From the NCBI GenBank assembly GCA_021783525.1, contig JAJXTT010000005.1:1-19778 (forward strand): a DNA stretch of 19,778 bases, given 5' to 3'. The stretch is from Pseudomonadota bacterium (GTDB taxonomy: Bacteria; Pseudomonadota; Gammaproteobacteria; Burkholderiales; Gallionellaceae). The notes below the pieces were generated by a model. That model had not been told where the DNA came from and made no database searches. It saw only the letters and a program-made list of their open reading frames with translations. The position numbers were made by a program, and so were the translations under genes. Positions 13,250-19,778 of the stretch are shown piece by piece. How positions within the stretch are numbered: position 1 is the first letter of the stretch; the number at the start of each line of letters is the position of its first letter.

Positions 13250-15307
13250 GTGGGATTACTCAAGCGCGTGCATTTGTGGATGATCGCAATCAGGGATTGC
13301 TTCATCACCTTGCTTCCGGTTACCTTTTTTGGCGTTGCCGCGGTGCTCTTCAAGGACTTTCCGTTGCCTGCGTACCAGTCGATGATGACCGGGTACTGGG
13401 GGGCAGCCTGGCAGACACACCTGCAGTTGATCGTCGATGCAACGCACGGTATGTTTGGCGCAATGCTGTGCGCGGTGCTTTCCGTTTATGTTGCCCATAG
13501 CTTAAGACGCACGGGCAGCGAAGAGCTCCCGCACGTTATGGTGGCCATCTCCGGCCTGACCAACTTCATGATTCTGGCCGCAACACGGGGTCCGCTCACC
13601 ACGCACAGCCTGGGTCACGACTCCATTCTTATCGCCATCGGTTTAGGCATATTTTCCGCAGAGGCATTGCGCTGGGCGGCAGGGACCCGATGGTTGAGTC
13701 CGGTGCGCATGCCCTATGATACCGACGCCATTTTTTATCATGCCATCAGGTTGACTACACCGATGATCGCGATCGGGGCGGCTGTCGCAGTGGCAGCCTA
13801 TGTGCTCGCGATGCTGCCGACTATCGTGGCAAGTCCATGGCTAAACCTGATCGAAATGGCGCAAAGCCACGGTGGTGGCGCCGGGTGGCTAAGCAGCGTT
13901 GCCGTGCTGATCAACCAGATCGTCTGGTTTATCGGCAGCCATGGCGGTCACTTTCTCGACACCTACGCCAATTCGCTATTTTCGCCGCGGGGTGCGCCGT
14001 ATGACGGCAATCTCGCCTGGCGCCCGATGTTCGATGCTTTCGTCTTGATTGGCGGCTCCGGCGCCACCATCGGCCTGTTGTTGGCCATCGCCATCGCAGC
14101 CCGAGAGGGCTCGGCGCGCAAGGTCGCCCAGTTGTCCATCCTGCCCGGGATTTTCAATATCAATGAAACGATACTCTACGGCCTGCCAATTGTTCTGAAT
14201 CCGATTTACCTGATTCCCTTTATTGCAGTACCGCTGTTGTTGAACCTGTTGACTCTGGCCGGCGTCGATCTCGGCCTCATGCAATTTCGGAACGTGACTA
14301 TTCCCTGGACCACCCCCCCGGTCATTTCGGGATGGATGCTGACCGGATCCTGGCATGGTGCTGCATTCCAAGTCGTCGAGATATGCCTGAGCACCGCACT
14401 CTACCTGCCGTTCGTCAAAAAAGCCGAGGCCGTGCGTATCCGCGAACAGTCCCGCATACTCGCCGAGACGATGGACGCTATCTTGTACGAAGGACGGACA
14501 AGACTTCCTGTCGTGAGGCAGCAAGACCAGATTGGTCTGATGGCGCGCGGACTGCTATCGGATTTGCGGAGAGATATGGCCGCCAACGTGCTGAAGCTGG
14601 CGTACCAACCGAAGCATGCACTGGATGGACGGGTTGTCGGCGTAGAAGCCCTGCTCCGCTGGCCCCATCGCCGCTATGGCAATCTATCGCCCGCCGTGGC
14701 CATCTCGCTGGCGGAAGACAGCGGCGACATTCATGCGTTGGGGAGCTGGGTGCTCGAACACGCATGCGCTTGCAAGGCGCGCTGGAACATGCAAGGTTTC
14801 AATCGGATAAACATGGCCGTCAATGTATCGCCACGACAACTGACTGACCATGCATTTGTTTCGCGACTGGCGGGCATTCTGAAAAAGCATGGACTGAGAC
14901 CCAATGAAATCGAACTTGAAATCACCGAATCGCTGCACATTCCCGACACTCTTGTTGTAGACGCCGCCCTGCGCGATCTGTCGCAACTGGGCATACGGCT
15001 GGCAATGGACGATTTCGGCATGGGCTACACGTCGCTGCTTCATCTGAGACGCTTCCGCGTCCATGCCATCAAGATCGACGGCTCGTTGACCCGCGATATC
15101 CTGAGCAATACGGCCAGTGCCGACATCATCCGCACGATCGCCGCGCTGGGGCGAGCCCAGGACATCGATGTGATTGCCGAGTTTGTCGAGACCAAAGCCC
15201 AAAGGGACCTTCTGGGCGACCTCGGCTGCGACTGTTTCCAGGGGCATTTCCACAGCCCGGCGCTGGACGAAGCAGAGTGCCTGGAATATTTCAAAATCAA
15301 TCTCTGA
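13250..15307 (+). CDS. PTS EIIC (cellobiose/lactose type) fused to an EAL phosphodiesterase
   Basis: 685 aa. Residues about 10-390 form a multi-helix EIIC permease domain with the family's GGSGATIGLLLAI (268-280) and sugar-site loop INETILYGLPIVLNPIYLIPF, where the conserved NE is at 305-306. After a helical linker (about 390-440) comes an EAL domain (about 440-685) with E of VEALLRW, N of NVSPRQL, E of ELEITES, the DD of DDFGMGYTS, K of IKID, E of IAEFVET and Q of FQGHF all kept, so it should hydrolyse c-di-GMP. There is no EIIA, EIIB or GGDEF domain. The start is GTG 13250 with GGGAG upstream; an in-frame TAG at 13229 excludes a longer form, and the N-terminus is short for an EIIC. The likely role is a membrane sensor using a sugar-binding EIIC fold to control c-di-GMP. 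No transport partner lies next to it. Confidence 0.9.
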   Translation: MGLLKRVHLWMIAIRDCFITLLPVTFFGVAAVLFKDFPLPAYQSMMTGYWGAAWQTHLQLIVDATHGMFGAMLCAVLSVYVAHSLRRTGSEELPHVMVAISGLTNFMILAATRGPLTTHSLGHDSILIAIGLGIFSAEALRWAAGTRWLSPVRMPYDTDAIFYHAIRLTTPMIAIGAAVAVAAYVLAMLPTIVASPWLNLIEMAQSHGGGAGWLSSVAVLINQIVWFIGSHGGHFLDTYANSLFSPRGAPYDGNLAWRPMFDAFVLIGGSGATIGLLLAIAIAAREGSARKVAQLSILPGIFNINETILYGLPIVLNPIYLIPFIAVPLLLNLLTLAGVDLGLMQFRNVTIPWTTPPVISGWMLTGSWHGAAFQVVEICLSTALYLPFVKKAEAVRIREQSRILAETMDAILYEGRTRLPVVRQQDQIGLMARGLLSDLRRDMAANVLKLAYQPKHALDGRVVGVEALLRWPHRRYGNLSPAVAISLAEDSGDIHALGSWVLEHACACKARWNMQGFNRINMAVNVSPRQLTDHAFVSRLAGILKKHGLRPNEIELEITESLHIPDTLVVDAALRDLSQLGIRLAMDDFGMGYTSLLHLRRFRVHAIKIDGSLTRDILSNTASADIIRTIAALGRAQDIDVIAEFVETKAQRDLLGDLGCDCFQGHFHSPALDEAECLEYFKINL

Positions 15308-15455
15308 CAGCTGACTGGCAGAGCGATACGCTAGGCGGGGCAATCGTCAAAGGGGCTCACAGGGCATCACAATCAATCAGGTAAATAGAGGGTTCGGATT
15401 TGACTACTCCTTGATTTAAACTGCGGCCTGGCTGAAATCCCTTACTGACAAGCAC

Positions 15456-16160
15456 ATGAGCGAAAATATCCCTGGCATCACCCCGTTGATCAAACACGCT
15501 GATGATGGTCTGTCCGCGACAGAACAAGCCGACCTGAAGCGGCGTCTCGCCGAAAAGCTCCAGGAGCTCAGCGCGATAACAGACACAACTTCATTGCAGC
15601 GCGCACGACTGCAAATGGATATCGCCGAACTCCTGAATGCGCTGGGTCGCAGGAAAGAAGCGTGGGACATCGCGCGCGAGGCATTCCGGACCTCCGTGCA
15701 GCAGGAATCCTGGCAGGATGCGGTGGAGGCGTGCGACGCGCTGTTCCAGGCCGGGCGGGAGGACTCCATGGCGGTGCTGGGCATGGGCATCTGGCTGGCA
15801 ATTACCTTTCCGGTCGATCCGGACGTGACGGTGGCGATGCTGATCCATCTGGTGGAGGAGACGCCCGACGCGTCAGACGTCGGCGCGTTGGCCGCGATCG
15901 CGGCGCGCTACGTGGTCGACCTGCGCGCTGAGGATGCCACGCATGAAAGCCAGTGCTTCCTCGTCGATAACCTTATCTCGATGGTGGCCAAGCGCCACAG
16001 CAACGTGCGGGACCAGGATGCGATGAACCGCTGGCTGGACAGGCTGGAGTTGCGCGATCCGCACGTGTTTCTGCCGCGCTTGTCGCGCGAGGTCGACGCC
16101 ATCGTGGGTGGCAAGTGGTGGTTCGACCGCGACGAGTTGCGCGGCAGGTTGCCCGTTTGA
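15456..16160 (+). CDS. Helical-repeat (TPR-like) cytoplasmic protein, function unknown
   Basis: 234 aa, no signal peptide or membrane helix. Residues about 25-95 read as paired amphipathic helices, with ARLQMDIAELLNALGRRKEAWDIAREAF looking like one TPR unit. The rest is also helical, acidic and Ala-rich, with a C-terminal aromatic patch GGKWWFDRDELRGRL. The ATG at 15456 has no strong ribosome site. The 148 bases between it and the EIIC-EAL gene hold nothing that I can identify. It is followed after 18 bases by the hydrolase gene, so the two are probably co-transcribed. I do not recognise a named family; protein-protein interaction is the only reasonable guess. Confidence 0.75.
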   Translation: MSENIPGITPLIKHADDGLSATEQADLKRRLAEKLQELSAITDTTSLQRARLQMDIAELLNALGRRKEAWDIAREAFRTSVQQESWQDAVEACDALFQAGREDSMAVLGMGIWLAITFPVDPDVTVAMLIHLVEETPDASDVGALAAIAARYVVDLRAEDATHESQCFLVDNLISMVAKRHSNVRDQDAMNRWLDRLELRDPHVFLPRLSREVDAIVGGKWWFDRDELRGRLPV

Positions 16161-16178
16161 CCGGATAGGAGTCTGAAT

Positions 16179-16709
16179 ATGCCTGCACCCGTCCTCATCC
16201 TTCCCGGCATCGGCAATTCCGGCCCGCAACATTGGCAATCCCTGTGGGAGCAGGCGCATCCCGACTTTGTGCGCGTGCACCAGCGCGACTGGGACAAGCC
16301 GGTTTGTGAAGAATGGGTGGCAACGCTGGAGGCGGCGGTGAAACAGGCGGGGCCCCGGGTCGTTCTGCTGGCGCATAGCCTCGGCTGTCTGACCATCGCG
16401 CATTGGGCATCCGGGCCGCATTCGCCTGCGGCAGGGGCTTTGCTGGTGGCGGTACCCGATCCGAACGGGCCAAACTGCCCGCCGGATGTGACGGGATATT
16501 CGCTCACGCCGATGCAGCCATTTCCTTTTCCCAGCACGGTAGTGATCAGCGCAGACGATCCATACGGTTCTGCCGGGCATGCGGAACGTCTGGCCCGCGC
16601 CTGGGGCAGTCGTGTTGTGCACATCGGCGATCGCGGGCATATCAATGCGGCGAGCGGGCTTGGCGAGTGGAAAGAAGGCCGTGAATTGCTCGAACAGCTC
16701 CGGGGTTGA
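16179..16709 (+). CDS. RBBP9/YdeN-family serine hydrolase
   Basis: 176 aa alpha/beta hydrolase. The family start PGIGNSGPQHWQSLWE is intact, the nucleophile lies in LAHSLGC (Ser of the GxSxG-like elbow), the acid is in SADDPYGS, and the histidine is in GDRGHINAASGLGEW. The catalytic triad is therefore complete. The bacterial natural substrate is unknown; a small-ester or peptide hydrolase is likely. ATG 16179 has AGGAG eight bases upstream. It forms a probable two-gene unit with the helical-repeat protein just before it. The length equals that of other members. Confidence 0.92.
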   Translation: MPAPVLILPGIGNSGPQHWQSLWEQAHPDFVRVHQRDWDKPVCEEWVATLEAAVKQAGPRVVLLAHSLGCLTIAHWASGPHSPAAGALLVAVPDPNGPNCPPDVTGYSLTPMQPFPFPSTVVISADDPYGSAGHAERLARAWGSRVVHIGDRGHINAASGLGEWKEGRELLEQLRG

Positions 16710-16776
16710 TCCGGCGGCAAATCCTCTCCTCAATTACGGCATTACTCCGCCCGCGCATGAGACCGCGCCAATCGGC

Positions 16777-16782
16777 TAGAAT
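16777..16782 (+). promoter_or_regulatory. Possible -10 element of the gshA unit
   Basis: TAGAAT lies 27 bases before the gshA ATG, with no good -35 at normal spacing. It is the same hexamer as at the ybiT candidate promoter. This is weak evidence. Confidence 0.25.
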
Positions 16783-16809
16783 GTCAGCCTTGTTTTCCCA
16801 GGCAGACAC

Positions 16810-18084
16810 ATGGTCCCGCATCTCACCACCGCATTGAAAGGCCCGTTGCTCGATCTGGAGCGGCGCTTCCTGAGTGAACAGCCCGCCATAGAGCGCTGGT
16901 TCCGCACCCAATGGCTGGAACATACGATCCCGTTCTACACGTCGGTCGATCTGCGCAACAGCGGATTCAAGCTCGCTCCGGTCGATACCAACCTGTTCCC
17001 CGGGGGCTTCAACAACCTGAATCCTGATTTCTGGCCATTGTGCGTCCATGCCGCGCAGAGTGCGATCGAGAAGATCTGCCCGGAGGCGCGCGGGGTGTTG
17101 GTCATCCCGGAAAATCATACCCGCAACCAGTACTATCTGCAGAATGTGGCGCAGCTGACCCAGATATTGCGCCAGGCCGGCTTGAAAGTCCGCATCGGCA
17201 GCCTGCTGCCGGAGGTCACCCAGCCGACCCCGATGCAGCTGCCCAACGGCGGCTCGCTGACGCTGGAGCCGATCCAGCGCAAAGGCAACCGCCTGGGCAT
17301 GGCGGACGGCTTCGATCCCTGCGTGGTGTTGCTGAACAATGATCTTTCGGCAGGCGTGCCGGATATCCTGAAGAATCTTGAGCAGAACGTCATGCCACCG
17401 CTGGAAGCGGGCTGGACGACACGACGGAAATCGAAGCACTTCGGCGCATACAGCAGGGTGGCCGAAGAATTCGCCAAACTGCTCGAGATCGACCCGTGGC
17501 TCATCGATCCCTATTTCGCAGTATGCGGCGAGGTTGATTTCCATGCGCGCACGGGTGAGGAGTGCCTCGCCGCGCAGGTAGATACGGTGCTGCAGCAAAT
17601 CCGTGCCAAATATGCCGAGTATGGCGTGAAAGAAGATCCTTTCGTGATCGTCAAGGCCGACGCGGGAACATACGGCATGGGCATCATGACGGTAAAGGAT
17701 GCGAGCGAAGTACGCGACCTGAACCGCAAGCAGCGCAACAAGATGGCAGTGGTGAAGGAGGGGATGCAGGTCTCCGATGTGCTGATACAGGAAGGCGTCT
17801 ACACCTTCGAGGACATTGATGGCGCGGTGGCGGAACCCGTGATCTACATGATCGACCACTTCGTGGTTGGCGGCTTCTATCGCGTGCACACCAGCCGCGG
17901 TGTGGACGAGAACCTGAATGCGCCGGGCATGAGCTTTTCTCCTTTGGCGTTTGAATCCTGCTGTGCCTTTCCCAATCCCGATTGCGCGCCCGACGATACG
18001 CCCAACCGATTCTATGCCTACGGCGTGGTCGGAAGATTGGCGATGCTGGCCGCGGCGGTGGAGTTGGCTGAAATGCAGCAATGA
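16810..18084 (+). CDS. gshA: Glutamate-cysteine ligase, Acidithiobacillus ferrooxidans type
   Basis: 424 aa. It makes gamma-glutamylcysteine from L-Glu, L-Cys and ATP, the first step of glutathione synthesis. It belongs to the separate GshA family of beta- and acidophilic proteobacteria, not the enterobacterial one. Landmarks are PVDTNLFPGGFNNL near residue 57, VIPENHTRNQYY, FVIVKADAGTYGMGIMTV (nucleotide-binding loop of ATP-grasp type, near 280) and the C-terminal NRFYAYGVVGRLAMLAA. The start at ATG 16810 gives the usual N-terminus; the ribosome site is weak. In many betaproteobacteria gshA is followed by gshB and then the PTS EIIA/HPr genes; here gshB is missing and apbE follows, with a four-base ATGA overlap. 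Confidence 0.94.
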   Translation: MVPHLTTALKGPLLDLERRFLSEQPAIERWFRTQWLEHTIPFYTSVDLRNSGFKLAPVDTNLFPGGFNNLNPDFWPLCVHAAQSAIEKICPEARGVLVIPENHTRNQYYLQNVAQLTQILRQAGLKVRIGSLLPEVTQPTPMQLPNGGSLTLEPIQRKGNRLGMADGFDPCVVLLNNDLSAGVPDILKNLEQNVMPPLEAGWTTRRKSKHFGAYSRVAEEFAKLLEIDPWLIDPYFAVCGEVDFHARTGEECLAAQVDTVLQQIRAKYAEYGVKEDPFVIVKADAGTYGMGIMTVKDASEVRDLNRKQRNKMAVVKEGMQVSDVLIQEGVYTFEDIDGAVAEPVIYMIDHFVVGGFYRVHTSRGVDENLNAPGMSFSPLAFESCCAFPNPDCAPDDTPNRFYAYGVVGRLAMLAAAVELAEMQQ

Positions 18085-19115
18085 CTTTTCTTTCGCGTCT
18101 CGTCCTGTTGCTGCTGGCGCTGCAACTTGCTGCTTGCGGCAAGGAGCCGCTCTACCAGGAACAGGCTTACGTTTTCGGCACGCAGGTGGACGTCACCATC
18201 TACGGCGAGGACGAAGCGAAGGCGCGGCAGGCGGTCGTTCTCGTGATGAGGGAGTTTCAGCGCCTGCACGACATGCTGCACGCATGGAAGCCCTCCGAGT
18301 TGAGCGACCTGAACGCAGCCATCGCGCAAGGCAAAGGGAGGCAAGTCTCTCCGGAACTGGCCATGATGCTGAAGGACGCCGCGCGGGTTTCCGCCCAGTC
18401 CGACGGACTGTTCAACCCGGCCATCGGCGGTCTGATCCAGGCCTGGGGATTTCAGGCGGACGATTTCAAGGCAGTGTTGCCGGACGAAAAGAAGATCGCC
18501 GCGCTGGTCAAGGCGAATCCGCAGATGAGTGATCTGGTGATCGACTCTGAAAATGTGAAGAGCAGGAACAGATCGGTGAAGATCGATCTTGGCGGGTACG
18601 CCAAGGGTTACGCGCTGGATCGCGCCGCCGCGATCCTGAAGCAGCAGGGCATACACAATGCACTCATCAACATCGGCGGCAATGTCATGGCGCTGGGGAT
18701 GCACGGTTCGCGCGCATGGCGCGTCGGCATCCAGCATCCGCGCAAACCGGGGCCGCTGGCCACGCTGGAGTTGCATGACGGCGAGGCTATAGGCACTTCG
18801 GGCGACTACCAGCGCTATTTCGAGCTGGACGGCAAGCGCTATTGCCATCTGATCGATCCGCGCAACGGACACCCGGTGCAAGGTGTGGAAGCGGTCACCA
18901 TTCTCACGCACGGTGAGCATGCCGGCCTGTTGTCCGACGCCTCATCCAAGCCGTTGTTCGTTTCCGGCGTTCAGGGATGGGCAGGCTATGCCAGAAAAAT
19001 GCAGCTGGACGAGGCCTTGCTGGTCGATGCCGGGGGTGTGGTGCATCTTACCGCTGCGATGCAGAAACGGCTAAAATTCACGGATGAATCCACGCTCAGG
19101 GAAGTTGTGCCATGA
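18081..19115 (+). CDS. apbE: FAD:protein FMN transferase (ApbE lipoprotein)
   Basis: 344 aa. It attaches FMN covalently to Thr/Ser of target proteins such as NqrB/NqrC or RnfG, on the periplasmic side. The N-terminus is a lipoprotein signal with lipobox LQLAAC (Cys19). ApbE motifs are KIDLGGYAKGYALDRA, INIGGNVMALG and GTSGDYQRYFELDGKRYCHLIDPRNGHPV. In the usual metal site, Asp is followed four residues later by Thr (DAxxT); here the segment is LLSDASSKPLF, so that Thr position is Lys. This may mark a subfamily or a changed Mg site. The gene starts inside the stop of gshA (ATGA) and ends inside the start of the next gene (ATGA), so it is translationally coupled on both sides. No Nqr, Rnf or other flavoprotein target is in the window. 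Confidence 0.93.
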   Translation: MTFLSRLVLLLLALQLAACGKEPLYQEQAYVFGTQVDVTIYGEDEAKARQAVVLVMREFQRLHDMLHAWKPSELSDLNAAIAQGKGRQVSPELAMMLKDAARVSAQSDGLFNPAIGGLIQAWGFQADDFKAVLPDEKKIAALVKANPQMSDLVIDSENVKSRNRSVKIDLGGYAKGYALDRAAAILKQQGIHNALINIGGNVMALGMHGSRAWRVGIQHPRKPGPLATLELHDGEAIGTSGDYQRYFELDGKRYCHLIDPRNGHPVQGVEAVTILTHGEHAGLLSDASSKPLFVSGVQGWAGYARKMQLDEALLVDAGGVVHLTAAMQKRLKFTDESTLREVVP

Positions 19116-19312
19116 CCGCCAGCGATCCGTTGCAGCAGAATATCCGGCGCACAACCGGGCAGCGCGCACTGAAAGCGATACGCGCGATCGTGGATGAGGA
19201 GAACAGGAGCGACGCCGAAACTGCCGGCACACTGCGCTGGCTGTTGCGCTACGGATGGATCGTGCTGCTGGTGATCGGCGCGCTTCTGGGACGTTTAATG
19301 GGAGTGTATTGA
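19112..19312 (+). CDS. Small single-helix membrane protein (66 aa)
   Basis: The protein starts at the ATG that overlaps the apbE stop (ATGA) and ends immediately before the start codon of the EIIA gene. A charged N-terminal part of about 42 residues (IRRTTGQRALKAIRAIVDEENRSD) precedes one membrane helix (LLRYGWIVLLVIGALLGRLMGVY), so it is probably anchored with its N-terminus in the cytoplasm. I do not recognise the family. Its place in the coupled chain between apbE and the PTS genes is the best evidence that it is real. Confidence 0.75.
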   Translation: MTASDPLQQNIRRTTGQRALKAIRAIVDEENRSDAETAGTLRWLLRYGWIVLLVIGALLGRLMGVY

Positions 19313-19735
19313 TTGGTCGGTATCCTGCTTATCACGCATAACGGTCTGGGCGAAAGTCTGATCGACTGTTTACGGCACGTCATGGGTAACGCGCCCGCAC
19401 ATGTCAAAGCGCTGTCCGTTCTGGCACAGGACGATCCGCTCCTTAAGGAAGAGGAAGCGCGCGCGCTGATCGCCGAACTCGACGAGGGGCAGGGCGTTCT
19501 GCTGCTGTCGGACGTGTACGGCGCCACGCCTTGCAATATCGCGCGGCGGGTGTGCCAGCCAGGCCGCATCGAAGGCGTGGCGGGTGTGAACCTGCCGATG
19601 CTTCTGCGCGTGGCATGCAATTGCAACAAGTCGCTGGACGAGCAGGTGAAGCGCGCTCTGGAAGGCGGCAAGGAATGTATCGTTTCTATTGATTCGGAAG
19701 GCAGCGATGTTGCAACAAGATGCGCTAATTATTAA
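19313..19735 (+). CDS. PTS EIIA component, mannose family
   Basis: 140 aa, single-domain EIIA(Man). The phosphorylatable histidine is His9 in LLITHNGLGESL; LLLSDVYGATPCNIA and GVNLPMLLR are also family features. It receives phosphate from HPr. No EIIB, EIIC or EIID of the mannose type is present here, which fits the regulatory, transport-incomplete PTS seen in many betaproteobacteria. The start must be TTG at 19313: the preceding codon in the same frame is the TGA stop of the upstream gene, no ATG or GTG lies before the conserved N-terminus, and GGGAG lies eight bases upstream. Translation is therefore directly coupled to the 66-aa gene. It overlaps the HPr gene by 29 bases. Confidence 0.93.
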   Translation: MVGILLITHNGLGESLIDCLRHVMGNAPAHVKALSVLAQDDPLLKEEEARALIAELDEGQGVLLLSDVYGATPCNIARRVCQPGRIEGVAGVNLPMLLRVACNCNKSLDEQVKRALEGGKECIVSIDSEGSDVATRCANY

Positions 19736-19778
19736 CAAGCTGGGGCTGCATGCCCGGGCTTCCGCAAAACTGACCCAG
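19707..19778 (+). CDS. ptsH: Phosphocarrier protein HPr, N-terminal part (cut by window end)
   Basis: 24 codons are present, with KLGLHARASAKLTQ containing the active-site His15 (LHARASAKL), the hallmark of HPr. GGAAGG lies five bases before the ATG at 19707. HPr passes phosphate from Enzyme I to EIIA. By the usual order, ptsI should follow outside the window. Confidence 0.93.
   Translation, partial: MLQQDALIINKLGLHARASAKLTQ

Noticed and set aside
13048..13500. 150-codon plus-strand frame overlapping the start of the EIIC-EAL gene
   Set aside because: Cys/Arg-rich and unlike any family; the overlapping frame is a membrane EIIC with clear motifs.
16642..18081. 479-codon minus-strand frame opposite gshA
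   Set aside because: Antisense shadow of gshA with no recognisable motif and no ribosome site of note.
1..19778. tRNA, rRNA or riboswitch
   Set aside because: No cloverleaf, conserved rRNA segment or known riboswitch core was recognised by eye on either strand; a covariance-model scan would settle it.

Overview
The window looks like chromosomal DNA of a betaproteobacterium, most likely of the Nitrosomonadales/Gallionellaceae type (a Sideroxydans- or Gallionella-like organism). This is an inference from protein types: the 'ferrooxidans-type' GshA, a YbiT-type ABC-F protein, an incomplete regulatory PTS (EIIA-Man plus HPr), a PurU deformylase, and moderately GC-rich sequence. No 16S rRNA or tRNA is present to confirm it. 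The window starts inside amtB and ends inside the HPr gene.

Layout. 1-1808 (+): the 3' part of the ammonium transporter gene amtB with a clear terminator, then a P-II gene with its own sigma-54 promoter and two NtrC-like sites exactly 32 bp apart, then a small unrecognised gene. 1809-6139 (-): a chemoreceptor followed, with practically no gap, by a PAS-PAS-GGDEF-EAL protein. 6428-7867 (-): purU and an exported PEBP/YbhB-like protein, closed by a strong terminator. 8077-8349 (+): a small two-helix membrane protein. 8380-11548 (-): a tight set of ybiT (ABC-F), murI (glutamate racemase) and an exported NodB-type polysaccharide deacetylase.

11640-12991 is the accessory part. Two 78-bp palindromic repeats in direct orientation (87% identical, no gaps) flank a small block holding an overlapping DUF4160/DUF2442 gene pair and a coiled-coil plus zinc-ribbon protein of a prophage-associated type. 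A third, different hairpin repeat follows.

13250-15307 (+) encodes a PTS EIIC membrane permease domain fused to a c-di-GMP phosphodiesterase (EAL) domain. 15456-16709 (+) holds a helical-repeat protein and an RBBP9-type serine hydrolase. 16810-19778 (+) is a translationally coupled chain: gshA, apbE, a 66-aa membrane protein, PTS EIIA(Man), and HPr (cut by the window end). The junctions are ATGA overlaps, a direct TGA-TTG junction, or a 29-bp overlap.

Three themes link the genes. Nitrogen signalling is served by AmtB, P-II and sigma-54/NtrC. c-di-GMP and taxis are served by the MCP, the GGDEF-EAL protein and the EIIC-EAL protein. A transport-incomplete PTS may feed the EIIC-EAL protein and is tied genetically to glutathione and flavin-transfer genes.
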